NCBI RefSeq assembly: GCF_039905635.1
Contig: NZ_CP157000.1
Location: 1,054,001-1,118,000 of the forward strand
Direction: 5' to 3'
Origin: Microbacterium sp. ProA8
Lineage (GTDB): Bacteria > Actinomycetota > Actinomycetes > Actinomycetales > Microbacteriaceae
Length of the DNA: 64,000 nt
Shown here: positions 16,370-23,333 of the stretch, piece by piece
How the letters are laid out: each line of letters opens with the position of its first letter
Position numbering within the stretch: the stretch's first letter is position 1
Position numbers and translations under genes: made by a program
Notes under the pieces: generated by a model
Database searches by the model: none
The model's input: the letters and a program-made list of their open reading frames with translations, nothing else
What the model was told of the DNA's origin: nothing

Positions 16370-16786
16370 ATGTACCCGGTCCTCACGATCGTCGCCGGCG
16401 CGACGATCCTCACCGTCATCGGCGTGATGTCGGGCGGCACCTTCCTGCTGCGCATCGCATCGCACGGTCTGCCGTTCAACGACCTGCAGAAGGCCTTCTT
16501 CCGTGCGGGCCATGCCCATGCCGGCGTGCTCGTACTGCTGGGACTGGTGAGCCTGCTGCTCACCTCGGCGGCGGGCGCGGCGCTCCCGTGGCAGTGGGCG
16601 TCGGTCGGGGTGCTCGCGAGCGCGATCCTGATCCCGGGCGGGTTCTTCCTCTCGGTGCTGGGACGCGACCCGCAGCGGCCCGGGCGTGCGATCGCGCTGC
16701 TGTGGGCCGGCGTCGTCGTGCTGGCGGCATCCCTTCTCGCCGTCGGCATCGGCGTGATCGCTGCGGGGGTTGCGGCGCTGGGATGA
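16370..16786 (+). CDS. Small four-TM membrane protein under MerR control
   Basis: This 138-residue protein has four hydrophobic helices (about 3-25, 45-67, 72-95 and 107-135). The motif FFRAGHAHAGVLVLLG between helices one and two has two histidines that could bind haem or metal. I do not recognise a characterised family. GGAGGT lies 5 nt before the ATG. The divergent regulator and shared operator suggest that it is the main target of the MerR protein. Confidence 0.75.
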   Translation: MYPVLTIVAGATILTVIGVMSGGTFLLRIASHGLPFNDLQKAFFRAGHAHAGVLVLLGLVSLLLTSAAGAALPWQWASVGVLASAILIPGGFFLSVLGRDPQRPGRAIALLWAGVVVLAASLLAVGIGVIAAGVAALG

Positions 16787-16838
16787 CCGCGGGGCCTGTT
16801 CGGCGACTCGGCTCGGCGAGCAGGTCGGAGCGGCGGGT

Positions 16839-16844
16839 TAGGCT
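16839..16844 (+). promoter_or_regulatory. -10 hexamer TAGGCT, probable leaderless sseB gene
   Basis: TAGGCT ends exactly 6 nt before the ATG at 16851, with no ribosome binding site between. Confidence 0.45.
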
Positions 16845-16850
16845 CGCACA

Positions 16851-18026
16851 ATGGCCTTGTTCTCGCGCCGTCCGAAGAAGCCCGCCGAGCAGTCGACGCC
16901 GTCCCCCGAGTCGTCGCCGGCGGAGGAGACGACGGCCGGCGCAGACCCCACCCACGACGCTCCGTCGGTGAGCGATGCGGCGCCCGCCGGTGCGGCCGCG
17001 CCCGAGCACGAAGGTGTCGCGGCCGTCGAGGGCGCCGATGCGAGCGTGCCCGCAGGCGATTCCGATGCGGATGCCGCAGCCGGCGTGTCCATCTCGGTCT
17101 CGTCGTTCGGGGGGCTCGGGGTGTCACCCGCACCCACGCCGGCTGCGGGTCCCGAGGGCGCGCCTCGGGGAGACGAGCCGATGCCGACGGGGCCCCGCCC
17201 GCGGGTCGGAACGCGCGAGTGGATGCGTACGGCGCCCGAGCCGACCGAGACGGTACCCGGCCTCCGCGACAACGTCCTGCTGCGGGCGGCGCTGGGCCGC
17301 GTCGGCGACGCACCGCAATCGCAGGCGCTGCTGGATGTCGCGCGACAGCTGATGCAGGGACATGTCTTCCTGCGGGTCAAGGGCGACGCGCGCACCCTCC
17401 TCGCAGAGGGCAAGGGGCTGCCGCTCGCGGTCGCCAACGCGGGCGAGCGCACGTTCGCGCTCGTGTTCTCGAGCGGAGCGGCGCTGCAGGCCAGCCTGAA
17501 GGCCGACGGCGACACCGACACCTCGGCGATGGGCCAGCCGGTGCTGACGGTGCTCCGGCACGTGCTGGGAAGTACGTACGACGGGATCATCATCGACCCG
17601 GCGTCGGCGCCCTCGCGCGCGGTGCTGCCCAAGGAGCTGCTCCAGCGCGCCGTCGATCAGGCGGACCCGCAGCTCACCGTGAAGACGCTGCTCGCCGCCG
17701 AGCGCACACCCGACATCGGCGCCAAGGTCGCCGAGGCGCTCACCCGCGTGCCGCTGTGGGTCGCCGTCGGCACGGCGGCGAACGGCGCGCCGGGTCTCGC
17801 CGAGGGCCGCGACGGGAGCGGCGCGCGCTTCCTCGAGATCTACTCGCACCCGCTCGAGGTCGCCGTCATGGGCCGCGGCGACAACGCGGCGCCGATCACC
17901 GCGGCCCAGCTGTCGCGCGCCCTCACCAGCGACGAGGGGATCACGGGCGTCGTGGTCGATCCGGCCGGCCCCTGGATCCGGCTCACCCGCGACGACCTCG
18001 GCCCGGTGCTCGACCTGACCCACTGA
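16851..18026 (+). CDS. SseB-family protein
   Basis: This 391-residue cytoplasmic protein has a low-complexity Ala/Glu/Pro-rich N-terminal third (about 1-125) and a core with the SseB N-terminal domain (LRDNVLLRAALGRV, VKGDARTLLAEGKGLPLAVANAGERTFALVFSS). A second SseB-like half follows (PLWVAVGTAANGAPG to the end). SseB proteins are widespread in actinobacteria and their role is not settled. The gene stands alone and is followed by a hairpin at 18037-18059. Confidence 0.8.
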   Translation: MALFSRRPKKPAEQSTPSPESSPAEETTAGADPTHDAPSVSDAAPAGAAAPEHEGVAAVEGADASVPAGDSDADAAAGVSISVSSFGGLGVSPAPTPAAGPEGAPRGDEPMPTGPRPRVGTREWMRTAPEPTETVPGLRDNVLLRAALGRVGDAPQSQALLDVARQLMQGHVFLRVKGDARTLLAEGKGLPLAVANAGERTFALVFSSGAALQASLKADGDTDTSAMGQPVLTVLRHVLGSTYDGIIIDPASAPSRAVLPKELLQRAVDQADPQLTVKTLLAAERTPDIGAKVAEALTRVPLWVAVGTAANGAPGLAEGRDGSGARFLEIYSHPLEVAVMGRGDNAAPITAAQLSRALTSDEGITGVVVDPAGPWIRLTRDDLGPVLDLTH

Positions 18027-18036
18027 CGGCTCTCGC

Positions 18037-18059
18037 GCCGCCTCGGATCGAGAGGCGGC
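18037..18059 (+). terminator. Hairpin terminator after sseB
   Basis: GCCGCCTC (18037-18044) pairs with GAGGCGGC (18052-18059) around a 7-nt loop, 11 nt after the stop codon. Confidence 0.5.
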
Positions 18060-18066
18060 TTGATGG

Positions 18067-18112
18067 TTGACACGCGCCTACATGCGGGTATCCTATTCAA
18101 CATAAACGTTGA
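18067..18112 (+). promoter_or_regulatory. Sigma-70-like promoter and ArsR-type operator
   Basis: TTGACA (18067-18072) and TATCCT (18089-18094) are separated by 16 nt. Immediately downstream lies TCAACATAAACGTTGA (18097-18112), an inverted repeat with 5-bp arms over the expected transcription start. This is the usual place for autorepression by a small ArsR-type regulator, which is the first gene of the operon. It is among the best promoter matches in the window. Confidence 0.7.
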
Positions 18113-18130
18113 TAAAGGATTCTGTTGAGC

Positions 18131-18496
18131 ATGAACGATCAGGAGCTGGACCGGGCGTTCGTCGCCCTGGGTGACCCGGTGCGCCGTGCGATCATCGCGC
18201 GCCTGAGTCGCGGGCCGGCGACGGTGGGGGAGCTTGCCGAGCCGTTCGCGATCACGATGCAGGCCGTGTCGCGCCACATCAAGGTGCTCGAAGACGCCGG
18301 GCTCGTGACCCGGTCCCGCGACGCGCAACGCCGTCCCGTCCATCTCGACGCAGCGGCGCTGGAGCAGCTCACCGCGTGGATCGACCGCTACCGACTCGAC
18401 GCCGAGCGCGCGTACCGCCGGCTGGACACGCTGCTCGCGACCGCGGTCGCGCCCCAGCCGGGGGCTTCGTCCGCCGCCACCGCTCACCAGGCTTGA
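18131..18496 (+). CDS. ArsR-family repressor of the SRPBCC/RibD-like operon
   Basis: This 121-residue winged-helix protein (LDRAFVALGDPVRRAIIARLSRGPATVGELAEPFAI, recognition helix MQAVSRHIKVLEDAGLV) belongs to the ArsR subgroup that usually precedes an AHSA1/SRPBCC gene. It lacks the CxC metal motif, so it is probably not a metal sensor. ATG at 18131 follows AAAGGA at 18114-18119. A TTG at 18125 is better spaced to that site and remains possible. It is followed by the SRPBCC gene after 39 nt. Confidence 0.85.
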   Translation: MNDQELDRAFVALGDPVRRAIIARLSRGPATVGELAEPFAITMQAVSRHIKVLEDAGLVTRSRDAQRRPVHLDAAALEQLTAWIDRYRLDAERAYRRLDTLLATAVAPQPGASSAATAHQA

Positions 18497-18535
18497 GAAC
18501 CCCTCGCACACGACCGACACGAAGGAGAAGGAATC

Positions 18536-19012
18536 ATGAGCAACCCCCTCATCATCGAAGCCGTTCCGGGTACGTCGTACGCCGACATCACCCGCGAATT
18601 CGACGCACCCGTCGAGGCGCTGTTCCGCGCTCACGCCGACCCCGAGCTGTTCGGCCAGTGGATCGGACCCGGCGAGGAGCGCACCGAGATCACCCACTGG
18701 GACTTCCGGACCGGCGGCGGCTACCGCTTCGTCCAGCGCGATGCCAACGGCGAGTACGCGTTCCGCGGCGTGTTCCACACCGTGCGCGAGAACGAGCTGA
18801 TCATCCAGACGTTCGAGTACGAGGGCTGGCCCGACGAGGTCAGCATCGACGTCATCCGCTTCGAGACGCTCGAGGGCGGCAGGTCGCGGATCGCCGACCG
18901 CAGTGTGTTCTCGAGCATCGAGGTGCTCGAGAACATGCAGTCCGAGGGCATGGAGCGCGGTATGCGCGAGGGCTACGACAAGCTCGAGAAGATGCTCGCC
19001 GGGGAGAGCTGA
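18536..19012 (+). CDS. SRPBCC/AHSA1-domain protein
   Basis: This 158-residue helix-grip protein has typical AHSA1 motifs: FDAPVEALFRAHADPELFGQWIGP near the N-terminus, GGGYRFVQRDANGEYAFRGVFHTV in the middle, and ERGMREGYDKLEKML in the C-terminal helix that closes the hydrophobic cavity. Proteins of this type bind lipophilic ligands, and the ligand here is unknown. AAGGAGAAGG lies just before the ATG. It sits between the ArsR gene and the reductase-like gene, a common actinobacterial operon. Confidence 0.88.
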   Translation: MSNPLIIEAVPGTSYADITREFDAPVEALFRAHADPELFGQWIGPGEERTEITHWDFRTGGGYRFVQRDANGEYAFRGVFHTVRENELIIQTFEYEGWPDEVSIDVIRFETLEGGRSRIADRSVFSSIEVLENMQSEGMERGMREGYDKLEKMLAGES

Positions 19013-19015
19013 GCC

Positions 19016-19612
19016 ATGGGCAAGGTCGTGGCTTCAGCATCCATGTCACTCGACGGTTTCGTCGCCCACGAGAACAACGACCCGGGCCGGCTGTTCGATT
19101 GGTACGAGGCCGGCGACGTCGAGGTCGTCACCGCGAGCGAGCCCGCGTCGTTCCACCTGACACCCGCGAGCGCGGACTACTGGCGGGAGTGGGTCGGCGA
19201 GATCGGCTGCCTCGTCGTCGGACGGCTGCTGTTCGACATCACCGACGGCTGGAAGGGCGAGCACCCGCTGGGGGTGCCGTACGTCGTGCTGACGCACGAG
19301 GCGCCGACGGACTGGGCGCACGCCCGCACCGGTAACGCCCACTTCGTGACCGACGGCATCGAGGCCGCGATCGCGCGTGCCCAGGAGATCGCCGGCGACC
19401 GGGCGGTCGCACTCGCCGCCGGCACCGTCGCGGGCCAGGCGCTCGGCACCGGGCTCGTCGACGAGGTGGCGGTGGACCTCGTGCCGGTGGTGCTCGGCAG
19501 CGGCCACCGCTACTTCGCCGACGTCGACCCGGCGGCGGTGCGGCTGGGCGATCCGACGACGATCATCCCGAGCACGCGGGTGACGCACATGGTCTTCCCC
19601 GTCGAGCGCTGA
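19016..19612 (+). CDS. Dihydrofolate reductase/RibD C-terminal family protein
   Basis: This 198-residue protein has the fold of the RibD C-terminal domain (MGKVVASASMSLDGFVA at the start, then GCLVVGRLLFDITDGWKGEHPLGVPYVVLTHEAP and VDEVAVDLVPVVLGSGHRYF). These proteins bind NADPH, but most outside riboflavin synthesis have unknown substrates. The gene starts 3 nt after the SRPBCC stop, so they are co-transcribed. An inverted repeat follows at 19638-19699. Confidence 0.85.
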   Translation: MGKVVASASMSLDGFVAHENNDPGRLFDWYEAGDVEVVTASEPASFHLTPASADYWREWVGEIGCLVVGRLLFDITDGWKGEHPLGVPYVVLTHEAPTDWAHARTGNAHFVTDGIEAAIARAQEIAGDRAVALAAGTVAGQALGTGLVDEVAVDLVPVVLGSGHRYFADVDPAAVRLGDPTTIIPSTRVTHMVFPVER

Positions 19613-19637
19613 GCGACGTCGCGCGCGGCCGTCGAGA

Positions 19638-19699
19638 ATTCAGGAGACACGCCGGCGTCACCGGCGAGCACGGATGCCCCGGCTGCGTGTCTCCTGAAT
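19638..19699. repeat. ATTCAGGAGACACGC inverted repeat (family 2, copy 1)
   Basis: Perfect 15-bp arms ATTCAGGAGACACGC (19638-19652) and GCGTGTCTCCTGAAT (19685-19699) enclose a 32-nt GC-rich centre. The element resembles two copies at about 32855-32935 and 33050-33128. It may also end transcription of the ArsR operon. Confidence 0.75.
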
Positions 19700-19814
19700 C
19701 TCGCACACCTCGTGCCGTGTGAACGACCGGCACCGGCGTGGCCGACCGGCTCGACAGCCCTCGACTCGCCGGGGCGGAGCCCGCGGGCGGGTGGCCTCTG
19801 TCGCGGGTGCCCGC

Positions 19815-19820
19815 TAGCGT
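19815..19820 (+). promoter_or_regulatory. -10 hexamer TAGCGT, probable leaderless ligD-pol gene
   Basis: TAGCGT ends exactly 6 nt before the ATG at 19827. There is no ribosome binding site. Confidence 0.4.
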
Positions 19821-19826
19821 CGGACC

Positions 19827-20870
19827 ATGGCGTCGGAGCGCATCACCCTCACCGTTCCCGGTCCGGACGGAGACCGCGAAGTCGGAATCTCGAATCCTCG
19901 CCGCGAGATCTGGCCCGAACTGGGGATCACCAAACAAGAACTCGCCGAGTACCTCATCGCCGTGCAGGGGCCGTTCCTCGCCGCCAACGGCGACCGGCCG
20001 GTGTCTCTCGAACGCTTCCCGGAGGGCGTGGGGGGCGAGCGATTCTACTCCAAGAACCCGCCGAAGGGCGCTCCGGCGTTCGTCGAAGCGCAGACCGTCA
20101 CGTACAACAGCGGGCGGCGGCATCCGCAGATCATCCTCACCGAGATCGCCGCGGCGGTGTGGGCCGTGCAGATGAACACCATCGTCTTCCACCCCTGGGC
20201 GTCGCTGACCGCGAACACCGACAACCCGGTCGAGCTGCGCATCGACCTGGATCCGCAGCCGGGAACCGATTTCGCGGATGCCGCAGCCGTCGCCCCCGCG
20301 CTGCGCGACGTGCTCGCCGAGGCGGGTCTGACGGCGTTCCTCAAGACGAGCGGCAACCGCGGCATCCACGTGTTCTGCCCCATCGAGCCGGAGTGGGAGT
20401 TCCTCGAGGTGCGCCACGCGGTCATCGCCGCTGGACGCGAGCTCGAGCGGCGGATGCCCGACAAGGTCACCATGAACTGGTGGAAGGAGGAGCGCGGCGA
20501 GCGCATCTTCATCGACTTCAACCAAGCCAATCGCGACCGCACGATGGCGGGCGCCTACAGTCCGCGGGCTCTGCCGACCGCGACCGTCTCCACCCCGCTC
20601 ACCTGGGACGAGCTCGAGGCGGGCGTCGATCCCGCCGCGTTCACGGTGCGGACCGTGCCGAAGCGCCTCGCCGAGATCGGCGACCCGTGGGCCGACCTGC
20701 TGGCGAAGCCCGGGCGCATCGACACGCTGCTCGAGTGGTGGCAGCGCGACCTCGACGACGGCCTCGGTGAGCTGCCGTTCCCGCCGGACTTCCCGAAGAT
20801 GCCGGGTGAGCCGCCCCGCGTGCAGCCGAGCCGCATCAACCCCGAGAACTGGCCGAAGGACGAGGGCTGA
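19827..20870 (+). CDS. LigD-type DNA polymerase/primase (NHEJ)
   Basis: This 347-residue protein belongs to the archaeo-eukaryotic primase superfamily, with the stand-alone polymerase domain of LigD used in non-homologous end joining. Catalytic motif I is in LRIDLDPQPGTDF (DxD, about residue 137-141), motif II in LKTSGNRGIHVF and motif III in ERIFIDFNQANRDRT. The 5'-phosphate binding region KEELAEYL-like (KQELAEYLIAV) is present near the N-terminus. The nuclease (PE) and ligase domains of full LigD are absent, and a separate ligase lies 1.3 kb downstream on the other strand. No Ku gene is in the window. Confidence 0.9.
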   Translation: MASERITLTVPGPDGDREVGISNPRREIWPELGITKQELAEYLIAVQGPFLAANGDRPVSLERFPEGVGGERFYSKNPPKGAPAFVEAQTVTYNSGRRHPQIILTEIAAAVWAVQMNTIVFHPWASLTANTDNPVELRIDLDPQPGTDFADAAAVAPALRDVLAEAGLTAFLKTSGNRGIHVFCPIEPEWEFLEVRHAVIAAGRELERRMPDKVTMNWWKEERGERIFIDFNQANRDRTMAGAYSPRALPTATVSTPLTWDELEAGVDPAAFTVRTVPKRLAEIGDPWADLLAKPGRIDTLLEWWQRDLDDGLGELPFPPDFPKMPGEPPRVQPSRINPENWPKDEG

Positions 20871-20881
20871 CCCGGGTTCGG

Positions 20882-22021
20882 TCACCCCGAGGGGTCGGGC
20901 AGGTTCCGGATCAGCGCGATCGCGAGACCCGCCGCCGTCGCCGGTGTGAGCCCCATCGTGCCGCGCGGGTCGTCGGCGGTGACCTCCGACACGACGACGG
21001 CCACGGCATCCCGCGACCGGTCGACGACCAGTGCTGTGCCGCCGTCGCCCTGCGCGTAGTAGACCTCGCGGGGCCGGTCGACCCACCACTGGTAGCCGTA
21101 GCTCGTCGTGCCGATGTCTCTTGTGGCGACCAGGGCGGAGGTCGCCTCCACGGCCCAGGTCGGAGACACCACCTGCGTGTCGCCCCAGGCGCCTTCGTCG
21201 AGGTACAGCTCACCGATCCGGAGGAGATCCGAGGGGCGCAGCCGCAGATACGACCAGCCCAGGTTGATGCCCTGGGGGTCGGCCGGCCACGCGATCTCGG
21301 CGTCGTCGTACGAGGGAACGAGCGCCGGGAGATCGGCCACGGACGCCAGGCGCTGCTCCCACAGCGGATCGGTGTCGATGCCCAGCGGATCGAAGAGCGC
21401 CTGCTGCGCGAACTGCAGCAGCGACATCCCGGTCGCCTGGGTGATCACGGCGGCGAGGATGTGGGCGCCGGCGTCCGACGGGAGCACCCGGCCGCCCACG
21501 GGATCGCGGATCGTCCGCTCGGCGAGGATCGCGGCGATCCAGTCCGGGGCGGCCCCGGCGGCCGCGCCGACTCTGAGGGGAAGGCCCGCGGTGTGCGTGA
21601 GCACCGACTTCAGCGGGATGGCGGCGGTCTCGGGGGTGAGGCTCCCGGCATACGCAGGGAGCAGCTCGCCGAGCGTCGCGTCGACCCCGCGGATGAGGCC
21701 GCGATCGATCGCGATGCCGACCAGGGTCGACGTCACGATCCTGGTGACGCCGCGCACGTCCCACGTGTCGCCGGCAGTGGAGTCGACGTACCGCTCGTAC
21801 ACGAGCTCGCCGTGCTGCTGGATGATGACCGCGCGGACCGTCTCCTCGCCGTAGACGACGTCGAACACCGAAGCCAGCTCCTCGTCCATGACCTCGGAGG
21901 GCGACGCCGAGGGAGCCACCGCGCAGCCCGTCGCGATCAGCAGCGCGCCGAGCGCCGCGCCGGCGAGAGCGCGCCGCACTCCGGCCCGGCGTCGCGGTGC
22001 GCGGGGGTGGGACTCGGCCAT
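20882..22021 (-). CDS. Beta-lactamase-fold lipoprotein with degenerate catalytic motifs
   Basis: This 379-residue lipoprotein has a twin-arginine-rich start, a hydrophobic core and lipobox LIATGC (Cys33). The mature part aligns with class C beta-lactamase/serine hydrolase proteins (SVLTHTAGLPL, LFDPLGIDTDPLWEQR, GWSYLRLRPSDLLRIGELYL, YGYQWWVD). The SxxK motif is replaced by GVTR (residues 91-94) and the YxN motif by PSD (181-183). The nucleophile, general-base Lys and Tyr are therefore all missing. I infer a non-catalytic binding or cell-wall protein. The start at 22021 is chosen for a GGAGG 6 nt upstream. Confidence 0.8.
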   Translation of the reverse strand: MAESHPRAPRRRAGVRRALAGAALGALLIATGCAVAPSASPSEVMDEELASVFDVVYGEETVRAVIIQQHGELVYERYVDSTAGDTWDVRGVTRIVTSTLVGIAIDRGLIRGVDATLGELLPAYAGSLTPETAAIPLKSVLTHTAGLPLRVGAAAGAAPDWIAAILAERTIRDPVGGRVLPSDAGAHILAAVITQATGMSLLQFAQQALFDPLGIDTDPLWEQRLASVADLPALVPSYDDAEIAWPADPQGINLGWSYLRLRPSDLLRIGELYLDEGAWGDTQVVSPTWAVEATSALVATRDIGTTSYGYQWWVDRPREVYYAQGDGGTALVVDRSRDAVAVVVSEVTADDPRGTMGLTPATAAGLAIALIRNLPDPSG

Positions 22022-22150
22022 GGAAGCCTCCGTCAGCGGTGACTCTGGCCGCACGGTACACCCGCGCCGATCGCCCGGACAGGGGGTTCCGCCGTGGGCC
22101 GGAGTCCGCTGGCGAGGCGCGGATCAGCGCGGGAGGACGCTGGGCTGACT

Positions 22151-23197
22151 TCAGACCAGGACGTCGGCGAGGTCGTAGGCCGCGACGACCTCGAGCTGCT
22201 CGTACGTGCACGACGTCGGATCGCGGTCGGGGCGCCACCGTTCGAACTGCACGGTGTGGCGGAACCGCCAGCCTTCCAGCTGGTCGTAGCGCACCTCGAG
22301 CACGCGCTCGGGGCGCAGCTTCACGAACGACGAGTCGGCGCGGCCGGCCTGGAAGCGCGACTTCTCGCCCTCGCCCTTCAGCGCCTCGCCGTCGGCGTCG
22401 CGCTGCACGAGCGGGGCGAGCTCGTCGATGAGCTCGAGACGGCGCGCGTTGCTCCAGGCGGCCACGCCGCCGACGGGGTAGAGCGTGCCGTCTTCGCCGT
22501 ACAGCCCCACCAGCAGGGAGCCGACACCCTCGCCGGACTTGTGGATGCGGTAGCCGAGGGCCACGACGTCGGCCGTACGCGCGTGCTTGATCTTGAACAT
22601 CGTGCGCTTGCCGGGCGCATACGGCTGGTCGAGCGGTTTCGCGACGACGCCGTCGAGCCCGGCGCCCTCGAACTCGGCGAGCCAGCGGCGCGCGAGGTCG
22701 GGATCGTCGGTCGTGCGGGTGACGTGCACGGGGTCGGGCACGTCGCGCAGCAGCTCGACGAGCGTCTCGCGCCGCGTGGCGAACGGCTCGCTCTGCAGAT
22801 CGCGGTCGCCGACGGCGAGCAGGTCGAAGGCGATGAACATCGCCGGCGTCTGCTCGGCGAGCATGTTCACGCGGGATGCCGCGGGGTGGATGCGCTGCGA
22901 CAGCGACTCCCAGTCGAGCCGGCGTCGGCCGTCACGATCGACCGGCACGACGATCTCGCCGTCGAGCAGACAGGGTTCGGGAAGCACCCGCGCGAACGCC
23001 TCGACCAGCTCGGGGAAGTAGCGCGTGAGGGGCTTCGCGCCCCGCGAGCCGATCTCGACGCTCTCGCCGTCCCACGAGATCAGGGCGCGGAAGCCGTCCC
23101 ACTTGGGCTCGTAGCTCAGGCCGCCGGGCACTTTCGCCGCGTCGGGCACATCGGGCACGGACTTCGCGAGCATCGGCGCAGGGATCTCGTACGGCAT
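22151..23197 (-). CDS. ATP-dependent DNA ligase (LigC/LigD ligase type)
   Basis: This 348-residue ligase joins DNA nicks with ATP. The adenylated lysine is Lys32 in the motif I sequence EPKWDGFRAL. Motif III (FIAFDLLAVGDRD), motif IV (DGVVAKPL) and motif V (MFKIKHARTADVVALGY) follow. The OB-fold domain occupies the last 120 residues, with VRYDQLEGWRFRHTVQFERWRPDRDP. The size fits mycobacterial LigC or a separated LigD ligase domain. With the LigD-type polymerase gene nearby, it probably serves non-homologous end joining or an LigC-type repair pathway. The start at 23197 gives MPYEIPAPML, typical of the family. Confidence 0.92.
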   Translation of the reverse strand: MPYEIPAPMLAKSVPDVPDAAKVPGGLSYEPKWDGFRALISWDGESVEIGSRGAKPLTRYFPELVEAFARVLPEPCLLDGEIVVPVDRDGRRRLDWESLSQRIHPAASRVNMLAEQTPAMFIAFDLLAVGDRDLQSEPFATRRETLVELLRDVPDPVHVTRTTDDPDLARRWLAEFEGAGLDGVVAKPLDQPYAPGKRTMFKIKHARTADVVALGYRIHKSGEGVGSLLVGLYGEDGTLYPVGGVAAWSNARRLELIDELAPLVQRDADGEALKGEGEKSRFQAGRADSSFVKLRPERVLEVRYDQLEGWRFRHTVQFERWRPDRDPTSCTYEQLEVVAAYDLADVLV

Positions 23198-23333
23198 GGA
23201 TCTCATCCTGCCGTGGTCCGCCGACACCCGACACCCTGTGCCGGCTGCGGTGCGGTCGGGACCTCGCGGGGCTGCGGCATCCGGAACGCTGCAGGAGTTG
23301 GGCCGACGGATGCCGGGGTTCGTGCGAGCGCGG

